From Endomicrobium sp. (GTDB taxonomy: Bacteria > Elusimicrobiota > Endomicrobiia > Endomicrobiales > Endomicrobiaceae), in contig JAISQW010000004.1 in the NCBI GenBank assembly GCA_031273925.1, forward strand, positions 1 to 64,000: DNA of 64,000 nt, in the 5' to 3' direction. How positions within the stretch are numbered: the first letter of the stretch is position 1; the number at the start of each line of letters is the position of its first letter. A model generated the notes under the pieces. That model worked only from the letters and a program-made list of their open reading frames with translations. It made no database searches and was not told the DNA's origin. The translations under genes were made by a program, and so were the position numbers. Of the stretch, positions 27,409 to 36,679 are shown piece after piece.

Positions 27409-28392
27409 ATGAATCTTATTGACATTATATCTTCGTTTAGTGGAAAGGTTATTTTAGTTATAGGAGATGTGATGATTGATAGGTTTGTATATGGAAAAGT
27501 AAGAGGTGTTTCTCATGAAATATCAATACCTATTATAGATGTTATTAAAGAAACAGAAACAATTGGTGGTGCAGGAAATGTTGCAAATAATATAGTGGCT
27601 TTAGGCGGTAAAGCAATAATTGTAAGTGTGATAGGTGAAGATATAACTGGAGCGTTATTAATTAAGCTACTTCAACAAAGAAAAATTATTCATAATTATC
27701 TAATTCATGATTATCAAAGACCAACTACCGAAAAAACAAGAATCATATCTACAAATCAACAAGTTTTAAGAATAGATAAAGAAACAAAAAAAACACTAAA
27801 ACCATATATAGAATCAAAAATTCTTAAAAATATAGAAATATTGATAAAAAAAGTTAATGCTGTGATAATTTCTGATTATGGTAAAGGAGTTGTGACTTCA
27901 TTAATTCTTAAGAAAACAATTTTTCTCGCAAGAAAAAATAAAATCCCGATAACAGTAGATCCAAAAATAGAAAATTTTAAAAGATATAAAAATGTAACAA
28001 CAATAACTCCAAATGAAAATGAAGCAATTCAAGGTATGAAAGCAAAAAATATAAAAACTAATGATGATATAGTAATTCTTGGTAAAAGAATTTTAAAAAT
28101 ATTAAAAGCCAATTCTATAGTTATTACACGTGGGAAAAAAGGTATAACTCTTATTCAATCTAACGACAAAGTCGTAAATATTCCAACAAGAGCGAAAGAA
28201 GTTTATGATGTAACTGGTGCAGGAGATACTATTATATCTACTATGACTCTAGCATTAGCAGCAAACGCAGATTTATTAAATGCTGTAGAAATAGCTAATT
28301 TTGCTGCTAGTGTCATTGTTGGAAAGTTTGGAACAGTTACAATAACTCCTACGGAACTTATAAAAGTTATTGAGAGTTTTTATAAAAAATGA
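27409..28392 (+). CDS. hldE: D-glycero-beta-D-manno-heptose-7-phosphate kinase (HldE kinase domain)
   Basis: The enzyme phosphorylates heptose 7-phosphate at C1 in ADP-heptose synthesis. It is a PfkB-family kinase: GDVMIDRFVYGKVRGVSHEISIP at the N terminus, ETIGGAGNVANNIVALGG, and the anion-hole signature VYDVTGAGDTIIS near the C terminus. At 327 residues it is only the kinase half of E. coli HldE. The adenylyltransferase half is not fused and not in the window. The stop overlaps the kdsB ATG (ATGA). Confidence 0.92.
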   Translation: MNLIDIISSFSGKVILVIGDVMIDRFVYGKVRGVSHEISIPIIDVIKETETIGGAGNVANNIVALGGKAIIVSVIGEDITGALLIKLLQQRKIIHNYLIHDYQRPTTEKTRIISTNQQVLRIDKETKKTLKPYIESKILKNIEILIKKVNAVIISDYGKGVVTSLILKKTIFLARKNKIPITVDPKIENFKRYKNVTTITPNENEAIQGMKAKNIKTNDDIVILGKRILKILKANSIVITRGKKGITLIQSNDKVVNIPTRAKEVYDVTGAGDTIISTMTLALAANADLLNAVEIANFAASVIVGKFGTVTITPTELIKVIESFYKK

Positions 28393-29111
28393 AGATAGCT
28401 GTAATTATACCATCAAGGTATGGATCCAGTCGTTTTCCAGGTAAATCATTGATTTTAATAAAAGGTAAACCTGTTGTACAATATGTTCTGGAAAAAATTA
28501 AAATGTGTAAGAATATAGATTTTTTTGCAGTAGCTACAGATGATCAGCGTATTTATAATGTTGTTAAAAATCTTGGGTTTAATGCTTTCATGACATTAAA
28601 AAATTGCAAAACTGGTACGGATAGAATAGCTTTTGTTGCGAAAAAGTTTTTAAAAGATTATAATATTTTTATTAACGTCCAATGTGATGAATTTTTGTTA
28701 AATTCAAAGTCTGTTGATAGATTGGCGATTTCATTTAAAAATGATAAACATCTAGAATATGCAACTTTAGCTTGTCATATAAATAAACAATCTGCTATAA
28801 AAAATCCGAATATTGTGAAAGTTGTTTTTGATAAAAATAAGTACGCATTATATTTTTCAAGATTTGCCATTCCATACAATAGAGATATTAAAAAAATTAA
28901 ACATTATAAACATATAGGTATATATGGATATCAAAGGAAAGTTTTATTAAAATTTTCAAGAATTAGAATGTCTTCTTTAGAGATAGCAGAAAATCTTGAA
29001 CAATTAAGAGCTTTAGAAAATAAAATTAAAATAAAAATTATTGTTGTAAGAGATAATAGTTTAAGTATTGATGTTCCAGAAGATGTGCTAAAAGTTGAGG
29101 AAATTTGTTGA
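28389..29111 (+). CDS. kdsB: CMP-Kdo synthetase (3-deoxy-manno-octulosonate cytidylyltransferase)
   Basis: KdsB activates Kdo with CTP before transfer to lipid A. The N-terminal nucleotide-binding motif IIPSRYGSSRFPGKSLILIKGKP is diagnostic, as are CKTGTDRIAFVA and the Asp-containing NVQCDEFLL (usually NVQGDEP). The C-terminal region has IGIYGYQRKVLLKF and SLSIDVPEDV. The replacement of the usual NVQGDEP by NVQCDEF is a small deviation next to the metal-binding Asp. Length 240 aa is normal. Coupled to the kinase gene upstream. Confidence 0.93.
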   Translation: MKIAVIIPSRYGSSRFPGKSLILIKGKPVVQYVLEKIKMCKNIDFFAVATDDQRIYNVVKNLGFNAFMTLKNCKTGTDRIAFVAKKFLKDYNIFINVQCDEFLLNSKSVDRLAISFKNDKHLEYATLACHINKQSAIKNPNIVKVVFDKNKYALYFSRFAIPYNRDIKKIKHYKHIGIYGYQRKVLLKFSRIRMSSLEIAENLEQLRALENKIKIKIIVVRDNSLSIDVPEDVLKVEEIC

Positions 29112-29950
29112 TAAAAATGGAAAACAAGTGTATTATAATTAATCAAAATATTACTATGTCAAATGACAAGCCTATTGTAATTATAGCAGGACCTTGTGTT
29201 ATTGAAAGTGAACAACATGTTTTAATGTTAGCTACAAGTTTAAAAAAAATAATATCCGAGTTTAAAATGCCTTTTATTTTTAAAACATCTTATGATAAGG
29301 CTAACCGTTCATCATTTTGTTCATATAGAGGACCAGGGGTTGATGATGGGTTAAAAATACTTGCGGAAGTAAAAAGGAGATTAAATTTACCAATTATTAC
29401 AGATGTTCACACTGAGATTCAAGTTCCAAAAGTTGCACGTGTTGTAGATTTTTTACAAATACCAGCATTTTTGTCACGTCAAACAGATTTAATAAAAGCA
29501 TGTGCTTATACTGGTAAACCTATTAATATAAAAAAGGGTCAATTTTTGGCTCCGGATGATATTTTTAATGTTGTAAAAAAAGCAGAAAACTTTGGATGTA
29601 AAAAATTATCTATTACTGAAAGAGGTGTTTCTTTTGGATATCATAATTTGATTGTAGATTTTAGAGGTATAGAAATAATGAAACAAACAGGATATCCAAT
29701 CATATTTGATGCAACTCATAGTGTTCAAATTCCTGGTGGATATGGTACATATAGTGGTGGAAATAGAGAATTTGTTTTACCTCTTTCAAAAGCGGCTTCA
29801 GCAATAGGTATTTCTGCATTATTCCTTGAAGTTCATGAAAATCCAGATAGTGCCCTTTCAGATGGAGCTAATAGTCTTAATTTAGAATGTTTTCGTAAAT
29901 TACTTAAATATATTAAAGATATAGATAACTTAGTTAAGCGAAAATTATAA
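29105..29950 (+). CDS. kdsA: Kdo-8-phosphate synthase
   Basis: KdsA condenses phosphoenolpyruvate with arabinose 5-phosphate. The TIM-barrel motifs are IIAGPCVIESEQH, FKTSYDKANRSSF, FRGPGVDDGLKIL-like SYRGPGVDDG, FLQIPAFLSRQTDL and FDATHSVQIPGG. The cysteine in AGPCVIES is the metal ligand of the metal-dependent class. The start is uncertain: TTG 29105 or 29108 lie after GAGG, overlapping the end of kdsB; ATG 29117 is the other option. Confidence 0.95.
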   Translation: MLIKMENKCIIINQNITMSNDKPIVIIAGPCVIESEQHVLMLATSLKKIISEFKMPFIFKTSYDKANRSSFCSYRGPGVDDGLKILAEVKRRLNLPIITDVHTEIQVPKVARVVDFLQIPAFLSRQTDLIKACAYTGKPINIKKGQFLAPDDIFNVVKKAENFGCKKLSITERGVSFGYHNLIVDFRGIEIMKQTGYPIIFDATHSVQIPGGYGTYSGGNREFVLPLSKAASAIGISALFLEVHENPDSALSDGANSLNLECFRKLLKYIKDIDNLVKRKL

Positions 29951-29975
29951 GTAAAAACAATTGTTGCAAAAAAAA

Positions 29976-30524
29976 ATGAATTTGAATAAAAATAATACTA
30001 TAACCATAAAAGCAAAAAATGTTAAGATTTTAGCTTGTGATGTTGATGGTGTTTTGACTAATGGTAAAATAATAATGTCTAATAATATTGAAGAAATAAA
30101 GATATGGAACGTAAAAGATGGATTTGGATATAATGAACTTGCAAAAATAATACCAAAAATAAAAACTGCTTGGATAACAGCTGCTAAATCTTCTAATCAA
30201 GTTAAATGGCGAGCAAAGAATTTACAAATAGATTGTCTTATTCAAAATTGTTCACACAAAAAAAACGCTTTAGAAAAAATATTAAAAAAAAACAAATTAA
30301 ATATGTCAGAAGTAGCTTACATTGGTGATGATTTACTAGATCTTTGTATTTTAAAAACAGTTGGGTTTTCAATATGTCCTATGGATGCTTCTAATGATAT
30401 AAAAAATATCGTTGACTATGTTTCTAATTTTAATGGTGGTGAAGGAGTTGTTAGAGAAGTAATAGAAATTATTATTAAAGCAAAAGGAAAATGGTGTAAA
30501 ATTTTAAATAAATATACATGTTAA
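29976..30524 (+). CDS. kdsC: Kdo-8-phosphate phosphatase (HAD family)
   Basis: KdsC dephosphorylates Kdo-8-phosphate. The HAD nucleophile motif is ACDVDGVLTNG, motif II TAAKSS (WITAAKSSNQVKWRA), and the last motif VAYIGDDLLDLCIL with the metal-binding aspartates. This is the tetrameric C0-type HAD enzyme, without a cap. I prefer the ATG at 29976; the track's TTG at 29961 is also possible. It completes kdsB-kdsA-kdsC in one block. Confidence 0.92.
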   Translation: MNLNKNNTITIKAKNVKILACDVDGVLTNGKIIMSNNIEEIKIWNVKDGFGYNELAKIIPKIKTAWITAAKSSNQVKWRAKNLQIDCLIQNCSHKKNALEKILKKNKLNMSEVAYIGDDLLDLCILKTVGFSICPMDASNDIKNIVDYVSNFNGGEGVVREVIEIIIKAKGKWCKILNKYTC

Positions 30525-30572
30525 ATCAAAATTACTATTATAATTTTTATATAGTATCATTATGGATTTTTT

Positions 30573-31115
30573 GTGATTTTTTGTAAGAATTTTTTTATAT
30601 GTATATCATTATTATTAATGATGTTTTTTGTTTTTTATAGTTATAAAACAAGTACAAAAACAAAAAATGTTACTGTCTCTACTGCTACAGTTGGAATTTC
30701 TCATATCATAAAAAATTTTTTTACAATACAAGATGTGGAAAAAGTAAAAATTATTTTAAAAGCAGTATCAGCTGTAGTAAATAAAAATAATAAAAACATT
30801 AATTTAAAATTATTAACTTTAAAATTTCATGATAATGATAAATATGTTTTAACTCTTACTGCAGAAGAAGCTAATATAAATACTATGACATACGACGTTT
30901 TAGGTGTAGGGAAATGTAGTTTAGATACTGCTAGTGGTGAACACTTGGAAACTATAAATTTAAATTACGATGCAAAAAAAAAAATAATTTATAGCAATAA
31001 TAACATTAAAATAATAAAATCCAATGAGATAATATATGGGACAAGTTTTAAATCAGATATTAAATTTAATAAAATTGTTATTAAAAATCAAAAAGTTATT
31101 TTTAATAAAGTTTAA
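30573..31115 (+). CDS. lptC: LPS export protein LptC
   Basis: LptC is the bitopic inner-membrane component that passes LPS from LptBFG to LptA. It has an N-terminal membrane helix (FICISLLLMMFFVFYSY) and a beta-rich periplasmic domain ending SNEIIYGTSFKSDIKFNKIVIKNQKVIF. The end contains the typical LptC pattern of YG-x(n)-F repeats. It starts at GTG 30573. Assignment rests on this pattern plus position between kdsC and lptA-lptB. A run of eleven A residues lies at 30974-30984. Confidence 0.82.
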   Translation: MIFCKNFFICISLLLMMFFVFYSYKTSTKTKNVTVSTATVGISHIIKNFFTIQDVEKVKIILKAVSAVVNKNNKNINLKLLTLKFHDNDKYVLTLTAEEANINTMTYDVLGVGKCSLDTASGEHLETINLNYDAKKKIIYSNNNIKIIKSNEIIYGTSFKSDIKFNKIVIKNQKVIFNKV

Positions 31116-31761
31116 TATTTTTTTATTAATTTGCATATTTTTTAGTGAATTTTTATTGCTTGGTAAAAACATCGTTTTTACTGGAAATGAAATGGAAATA
31201 ATAAAAGATGTAAAAGTTATTAGTTCTAAAGGTAATTCTAAAATTTTAACGAATGATATTATGATAACTGCTGATAAAATAGTTTATAATAAATCAAAAT
31301 TTGAAATTAGAGCTTTTGATAATGTTAAAGTACTATCAAAAAATTTAAAAGGTGAATTTATTGAGATTTATGGAGATCGTGCAAATTATAATATGAATAC
31401 TCAAAATGGAAAAGTTTTAGGAGATCAGATTTGTCTTAAATATTTTACAGAAATATTTTTCCCAAGTTTTACTTTATATACAAAAAATTTTTTTTTTGAT
31501 ACTAAAACTAAGACATTTAGTGTTTATGGAAATGTTGAAATTTTGACTTCTACTATAAAAATTTATTCTGATAATGGCATTTTTACTGAAAAATCACATA
31601 GTATGATGTTTACAAAAAATGTAAAAAAACCTGTTGCTATTATTAACTATAATAATAAAAGTGTATATTATGAAGCTGATAAGATGTTTTTTTATTATGC
31701 TGAAAATCAAAAAAGAATGGTTATGAGTGGTTCAGTTTATGCTAAAATTGAAATGGTATAA
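31036..31761 (+). CDS. lptA: LPS transport protein LptA (OstA family)
   Basis: LptA forms the periplasmic bridge for LPS. After a hydrophobic signal segment (FNIFLLICIFFSEFLLLG) comes the OstA beta-jellyroll: FTGNEMEIIKDVKVISSKGNSKILTNDIMITADKIVYN, with repeated V..SGN and A..Y patterns, for example ESIYNMN-like GDRANYNMN and GNVEILT. The only ATG is 80 bases inside lptC; TTG at 31075 would shorten the overlap. About 240 residues, longer than E. coli LptA (185). Followed three bases later by lptB. Confidence 0.85.
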   Translation: MGQVLNQILNLIKLLLKIKKLFLIKFNIFLLICIFFSEFLLLGKNIVFTGNEMEIIKDVKVISSKGNSKILTNDIMITADKIVYNKSKFEIRAFDNVKVLSKNLKGEFIEIYGDRANYNMNTQNGKVLGDQICLKYFTEIFFPSFTLYTKNFFFDTKTKTFSVYGNVEILTSTIKIYSDNGIFTEKSHSMMFTKNVKKPVAIINYNNKSVYYEADKMFFYYAENQKRMVMSGSVYAKIEMV

Positions 31762-31764
31762 AAA

Positions 31765-32484
31765 ATGATATTAAAGGCAAAAAACTTAGTTAAAAAATAT
31801 AAAAATAAAGTAGTTGTAAATGGCATAAATATAACTATAAAACAGGGTGAAATTGTAGGTTTATTAGGGCCTAATGGAGCAGGTAAAACAACTACATTTT
31901 ATATGACTGTTGGTATAATTAAACCATGTTATGGTAAAATTTATCTTGATAATATGGAAATAACTAATCTAGCAATGTATAAAAGAGCAAGAGCAGGTAT
32001 AGGGTATCTTTCTCAAGAACCATCAATATTTCGTGGACTTAATGTTGAAGATAATCTTATATCTATAACTCAAATGCTTCATATTTCAAAGTTTGAAGAA
32101 AAAGAAAAAGTAAATATGCTACTTAAAAATTTTGGACTTATAAAGTTTCGTAAACAATCTAGCTTAAGTTTATCGGGAGGAGAAAAAAGAAGACTTGAAA
32201 TTGCAAGAGCAATGATAACAGATCCTAAATTTTTACTTTTAGACGAACCTTTTGCTGGCATTGACCCTATAACAGTTTATGATATACAAAAAATTATTAT
32301 GAAATTAAAAGAAAAAAAAATAGGAATTCTTATAACGGATCATAATGTTCGAGAAACCCTCGAAATTATTGATAGAGCATATGTGATTTATGATGGTAAA
32401 ATTTTATTTGAAGGTGATTCTAAGGAGTTGCTTAAGAATCATGAGGCAAGGAAAATATATCTTGGAAGTAATTTTAGATTGTAA
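31765..32484 (+). CDS. lptB: LPS export ABC transporter ATP-binding protein LptB
   Basis: LptB powers LPS extraction with LptF/LptG, which are not in the window. Walker A is GPNGAGKTTTFYMTVG, the Q-loop IGYLSQEPSIFRGL, the signature LSGGEKRRLEIARAM, Walker B FLLLDEPFAGIDP and the switch ITDHNVRETL. GYLSQEPSIFRGLNVEDN is characteristic of LptB. Length 239 aa is typical. Last gene of the LPS block before a 177-base gap. Confidence 0.96.
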   Translation: MILKAKNLVKKYKNKVVVNGINITIKQGEIVGLLGPNGAGKTTTFYMTVGIIKPCYGKIYLDNMEITNLAMYKRARAGIGYLSQEPSIFRGLNVEDNLISITQMLHISKFEEKEKVNMLLKNFGLIKFRKQSSLSLSGGEKRRLEIARAMITDPKFLLLDEPFAGIDPITVYDIQKIIMKLKEKKIGILITDHNVRETLEIIDRAYVIYDGKILFEGDSKELLKNHEARKIYLGSNFRL

Positions 32485-32559
32485 TTACTATAAACATTTA
32501 CATATTTGATGTACAGTTTTATAAAAATTTACAAACAAATTGTGAAATATTTCTTATAT

Positions 32560-32588
32560 ATTACAAAAAATTAAAAATATAGTATAAT
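32560..32588 (+). promoter_or_regulatory. Candidate promoter upstream of lepA
   Basis: ATTACA (32560-32565), 17 bases, then a perfect TATAAT (32583-32588) within the lptB-lepA gap, about 74 bases before the lepA ATG. The -35 is only a moderate match. No clear terminator for the LPS block is seen before it. Confidence 0.4.
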
Positions 32589-32661
32589 ATATCTCAGCAA
32601 TAAAAAAATAGAATGTTTGTTATTTTAATATTAAGTTAATAAAAAAGTACGTTCTTTTATA

Positions 32662-34446
32662 ATGTTTAATATAAGGAATTTCTGTATAATAGCACATATA
32701 GATCATGGGAAGAGTACTCTTGCTGATAGATTTCTCGAGTATACTAAGACAGTATCTCGCAGAGAAATGAAAAATCAGGTTCTTGATGGTATGGAATTAG
32801 AAAGAGAAAGAGGAATTACAATAAAAGCAAAACCGGTAAGAATGAGTTATGTTAGTCAGGATAATAAAAAATATATTCTCAATCTAATTGATACACCTGG
32901 ACATGTTGATTTTACATGTGAGGTATCAAGATCGCTTTTAGTATGTGAAGGTGCGGTTTTGGTAATTGATGCAACACAAGGTATAGAGGCACAAACACTT
33001 GCTAACACTTTGCTAGCAAAAAGGTCTGGTTTAAAAATAATACCAGTTATAAACAAAATAGATTTGTATAATGCTGATGTTAATAGAGTTCATGAACAAA
33101 TAAAAAATATGCTTAATTTGAATATAGAACCTGTTTTGGCAAGTGCAAAAACAGGTTCTGGGGTTGTCGAAATTATAAATTCTATAATTAGGCACATTCC
33201 CCCACCAAATATTTTTATAAATAAACCTCTTTCAGCTTTAATTTTTGATTCCTTTTATGATTCTTACAGAGGAGTTATAATTATTGTAAGAATTTTTGAT
33301 GGTAGAGTTCATAAAGGAATGAAATTAAGGTTTATTAGATCTGGTGTCACACATGATGTCTTGGAAGTTGGTTATATGATGATAAAAATGGTTAAATCAA
33401 AAGAACTAGTTTCTGGAGAAGTTGGATATATAATTACAAATATAAAAAATATATATGATATTAAAATTGGAGATACAGTTACTGAAAATACAAATCTTAC
33501 AAAAAATATTCATAAAGGATATAAAGAAATAAAACCATTACTTTACGCAGGGTTTTATCCTGATAATGCTTCTGATTATAATAGTCTGAAAACATCTCTA
33601 GAAAAATTGAAATTATCTGATTCATCTCTTGTTTATTCTTCTGATATTTCTTTGGCCTTAGGTATTGGATTTAGATGTGGATTTTTAGGATCTTTACATT
33701 TAGAAATAATTAGAGAAAGATTGAAAAGGGAGTTTAATATTAAACTTTTGGTTACAATTCCAAATGTTATATATAAAATAAATGTCAAAAATAAATTGAT
33801 TGTAATAGATAGTCCAACAAAATTTCCTACTAATGTTGATATTAAAGAAGTATTTGAACCTTATGTTGAAGCAACAATCATTTGTCCTTCAAGTTGTTTA
33901 GGATCAATATTGAAATTATGTCAACAGAAAAGAGGGAAACAAATTTTGATAAAGTACATAAGTATTGAAACAATAATATTAAAATATAATATGCCACTTG
34001 CTGAAATTATTATTGATTTTTACGACACTTTAAAATCAATTTCAAAAGGATATGCATCTTTTGATTATGAATATATATCGCATCAAGTTGGTGATTTGGT
34101 AAAACTCGAAATTTTATTAAATTCTAAAATTATAGATGCTTTTACAATTATAGTACATAAAGATAAAGCGTATAGTTTCGCACGTTATTTTACAAAAAAA
34201 TTGAAATCTATTATTCCACGTCATATGATTGAAATTTATATACAAGCAAAAACGCAAGGAAAAATAATTGCAAGAGAAACAATTCCAGCTATGCGTAAAG
34301 ATGTCATTGCTAAATGTTATGGAGGAGACATAACGCGAAAACGTAAACTTCTTGAGAAACAAAAAGAAGGCAAACGCAAAATGAGACAATTTGGTAAAAT
34401 TGGCATTCCATCAGAAGTTTTTCTTGAAATTCTTAAAATGAATTAA
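32662..34446 (+). CDS. lepA: Elongation factor 4 (LepA), back-translocating GTPase
   Basis: LepA is a ribosome-bound GTPase important under stress and in 30S assembly. G motifs are AHIDHGKSTLADRFL (G1), RGITI (G2), DTPGHVDF (G3), INKID (G4) and SAKTGSG (G5). The LepA-specific C-terminal domain has ETIPAMRKDVIAKCYGGDITRKRKLLEKQKEGKRKMRQFG. Length 594 aa is standard. It is followed by lepB, the same order as the lepA-lepB pair of E. coli. Confidence 0.97.
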   Translation: MFNIRNFCIIAHIDHGKSTLADRFLEYTKTVSRREMKNQVLDGMELERERGITIKAKPVRMSYVSQDNKKYILNLIDTPGHVDFTCEVSRSLLVCEGAVLVIDATQGIEAQTLANTLLAKRSGLKIIPVINKIDLYNADVNRVHEQIKNMLNLNIEPVLASAKTGSGVVEIINSIIRHIPPPNIFINKPLSALIFDSFYDSYRGVIIIVRIFDGRVHKGMKLRFIRSGVTHDVLEVGYMMIKMVKSKELVSGEVGYIITNIKNIYDIKIGDTVTENTNLTKNIHKGYKEIKPLLYAGFYPDNASDYNSLKTSLEKLKLSDSSLVYSSDISLALGIGFRCGFLGSLHLEIIRERLKREFNIKLLVTIPNVIYKINVKNKLIVIDSPTKFPTNVDIKEVFEPYVEATIICPSSCLGSILKLCQQKRGKQILIKYISIETIILKYNMPLAEIIIDFYDTLKSISKGYASFDYEYISHQVGDLVKLEILLNSKIIDAFTIIVHKDKAYSFARYFTKKLKSIIPRHMIEIYIQAKTQGKIIARETIPAMRKDVIAKCYGGDITRKRKLLEKQKEGKRKMRQFGKIGIPSEVFLEILKMN

Positions 34447-34488
34447 AGTGAGATTAAAAAATAATATAGATTGATTTAATGGGGATAT

Positions 34489-35256
34489 ATGGAGTTAAAA
34501 CTTTTTATTTTTGGATGCATTTTTTTTGTTGTTTCTTTACTAATACGATATGCGTTGAAATATTTTAAAAAAATTTTGATCTTACAAAAAATTTATTTAC
34601 TGCTAGATGTTATATGGTCACCACTTATAATAGCTTCTTTTTTTATGTTTTTTTTTATACAAGCTTTTAAAATTCCATCTGGTAGTATGAGAAATACTCT
34701 TTTAGAGGGTGATCATTTATTTGTTAATAAATTTATATACGGATTTAAAATTCCTTTTGTTACCAATAGTAAACGTTATTTTATATTGAGAAAAATAAAG
34801 CGTGGTGATATAGTTGTCTTTAAATGTCCTCCAGAAGCGTTAACGATTACAGAAATAAAAAATAACGAAAAAAAAGACTATATAAAAAGATGTGTGGCTA
34901 TTGAGGGTGATAAAGTTGAAATAAAAAATAAAAAACTTTATATAAATGACATTTATATCGAAGAACCTTATACAATTTTTAACGATTATGTATCTTTAAA
35001 AAGTCCTATTGTAAATATTAGTAAAAAATACTATCAAAAAAATTGGGAAAAAGGAAAATTTGTATTGATGCCAGTATCGTTTGTAAGAGACAATTTTGGC
35101 CCGGTAATTGTACCAAAAGGGCATTATATGATGATGGGCGATAATAGGGATGTTTCTTTTGATTCACGATTTTGGGGACCTCTCAATGATAAATATATAA
35201 AGGGAAGAACATTGTTACTTTATTGGCCAATTAAACGTTGGAAGGTAATATTGTGA
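34489..35256 (+). CDS. lepB: Signal peptidase I
   Basis: LepB cleaves Sec signal peptides at the outer face of the inner membrane. Two N-terminal membrane segments (residues about 3-20 and 45-62) are followed by box B with the catalytic serine (FKIPSGSMRNTLLEGD), box D with the lysine base (KKDYIKRCVAIEGDKVE) and box E (MMMGDNRDVSFDSRFWGPL). Length 255 aa. The stop overlaps the next gene (GTGA). Order lepA-lepB is conserved. Confidence 0.95.
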   Translation: MELKLFIFGCIFFVVSLLIRYALKYFKKILILQKIYLLLDVIWSPLIIASFFMFFFIQAFKIPSGSMRNTLLEGDHLFVNKFIYGFKIPFVTNSKRYFILRKIKRGDIVVFKCPPEALTITEIKNNEKKDYIKRCVAIEGDKVEIKNKKLYINDIYIEEPYTIFNDYVSLKSPIVNISKKYYQKNWEKGKFVLMPVSFVRDNFGPVIVPKGHYMMMGDNRDVSFDSRFWGPLNDKYIKGRTLLLYWPIKRWKVIL

Positions 35257-35672
35257 TTTTATGGGTTGTATGGTGTAAAATTTCTATAATATTTGTAATT
35301 TTTGAAATATTAACAACTTCTATGATTTTCTTTTGTTTTTTTATTGGTGCAGTAATAGCAACCATAGTATCATATTTCACTAATTCAAATTGTACAGCAT
35401 TCATTATTTTTATTTTAACTGCTATTTTTTCTATATATCTAATAAAGCCGATATCTAAAAGAATCATTAAAAGATATAAAAGTTTAAATTCAAATGTAGA
35501 TGCTTTAATTGGAGCAAACGCAATTGTTATCCAAAAAATTACACCTTTTAACTATGGACTAATTAAAATTTATGGTGAAGTATGGCGAGCTAAATCTGAT
35601 ATTAATATTAATATTGGTGAAATAGTTAGTGTAGAAAATATAACAGGAACAACTTTAGTAGTTAAGAAATAA
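35253..35672 (+). CDS. NfeD-like membrane protein
   Basis: NfeD proteins are partners of SPFH/stomatin-type scaffolds. The 139 residues have two or three membrane segments at the N terminus (IIFVIFEILTTSMIFFCFFIGAVIATIV, then AFIIFILTAIFSIYLI) and a C-terminal OB-fold (VDALIGANAIVIQKI, GLIKIYGEVWRAKSD, GEIVSVENITGTTLVV). I choose GTG 35253, which overlaps the lepB stop and has GGAAGG seven bases upstream, over the track's ATG 35238. The SPFH gene follows 20 bases later. Confidence 0.87.
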   Translation: MILWVVWCKISIIFVIFEILTTSMIFFCFFIGAVIATIVSYFTNSNCTAFIIFILTAIFSIYLIKPISKRIIKRYKSLNSNVDALIGANAIVIQKITPFNYGLIKIYGEVWRAKSDININIGEIVSVENITGTTLVVKK

Positions 35673-35692
35673 ATTATTATAAGGAGTAAAAA

Positions 35693-36631
35693 ATGGAACT
35701 ACTTATTTGTGCAATGTTAATTTTTGTTGTTGTTTTTATAGCAAATTCTATAAAAATAGTAAGACAATATGAAAAGGGAATAATTGAAACTTTAGGAAAA
35801 TATACAAGCACAAAAAATTCTGGAGCAAATATTATTATACCTATGTTTCAAAAAATATTAAGAGTTGATATGAGAGAGCGTGTTATTGATGTGCCACCTC
35901 AAAGCGTTATTACAAAAGATAATGTTTCTGTAGTTGTAGATGCTATTATTTATTTCCAAGTTACAGATCCAGTAAAAGTTATTTATAATATTGAAAATTT
36001 TGCGCTTGCAGCTTTAAAACTTGCACAAACAAATTTGAGAAATGTAATTGGTGATATGGAATTAGATAGCACATTAACATCTAGAGAAAAAATTAATACT
36101 CAATTAAGAGTTGTAATGGATGAAGCTACAGATAAATGGGGTGTAAAAGTTACAAGAGTTGAAATACAAAAAATAGATCCACCTAAGGATATTACTGACG
36201 CTATGTCAAAACAAATGAAAGCTGAAAGAGAAAAAAGAGCAAATATTTTAGAAGCTGAAGGATTAAGACAAGCTGCTATTCTTAAAGCTGAAGGAGCAAA
36301 ACAAGCTGTTATTCTTGATGCTGAAGCTATAAATGAAAAACAAGTTTTAGAAGCTACTGGTGAAGCTGAGGCAATAAAGAAAGTTGCAGAAGCTGAAAAA
36401 TATAAAATAGAAGTAATATACAATGCTATACATGATGGTAAACCAACTAGTGATCTTATTGCAATAAAATATCTTGAGGCTCTTGAAAAAGTTGCTAATG
36501 GACAAGCAACAAAAATTTTTCTACCTTTGGATACTGTTGGAATTACATCTGCGATTGGTGGAATTGCAGAATTATTTAGAAATATACCAAATAATTGTTC
36601 AAAAAATACTCAATTTACAACTAAAAAATAA
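35693..36631 (+). CDS. SPFH/stomatin-family membrane scaffold protein (QmcA-like)
   Basis: The protein has an N-terminal membrane segment (LLICAMLIFVVVFIANSI), the SPFH domain (IIETLGKYTSTKNSGANIIIPMFQKILRVDMRERVIDVPPQSVITKDNVSVVVDAIIYFQ) and an Ala/Glu/Lys-rich coiled coil (residues about 180-240). These proteins oligomerise in membrane microdomains and work with NfeD and often proteases. The lepB-nfeD-SPFH order supports the pairing. Length 312 aa. AAGGAG precedes the ATG. Confidence 0.93.
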   Translation: MELLICAMLIFVVVFIANSIKIVRQYEKGIIETLGKYTSTKNSGANIIIPMFQKILRVDMRERVIDVPPQSVITKDNVSVVVDAIIYFQVTDPVKVIYNIENFALAALKLAQTNLRNVIGDMELDSTLTSREKINTQLRVVMDEATDKWGVKVTRVEIQKIDPPKDITDAMSKQMKAEREKRANILEAEGLRQAAILKAEGAKQAVILDAEAINEKQVLEATGEAEAIKKVAEAEKYKIEVIYNAIHDGKPTSDLIAIKYLEALEKVANGQATKIFLPLDTVGITSAIGGIAELFRNIPNNCSKNTQFTTKK

Positions 36632-36679
36632 ATATTGCATTTTTTATTAAAAAGTAACAAATAGAGGTTAATAAAAAAA

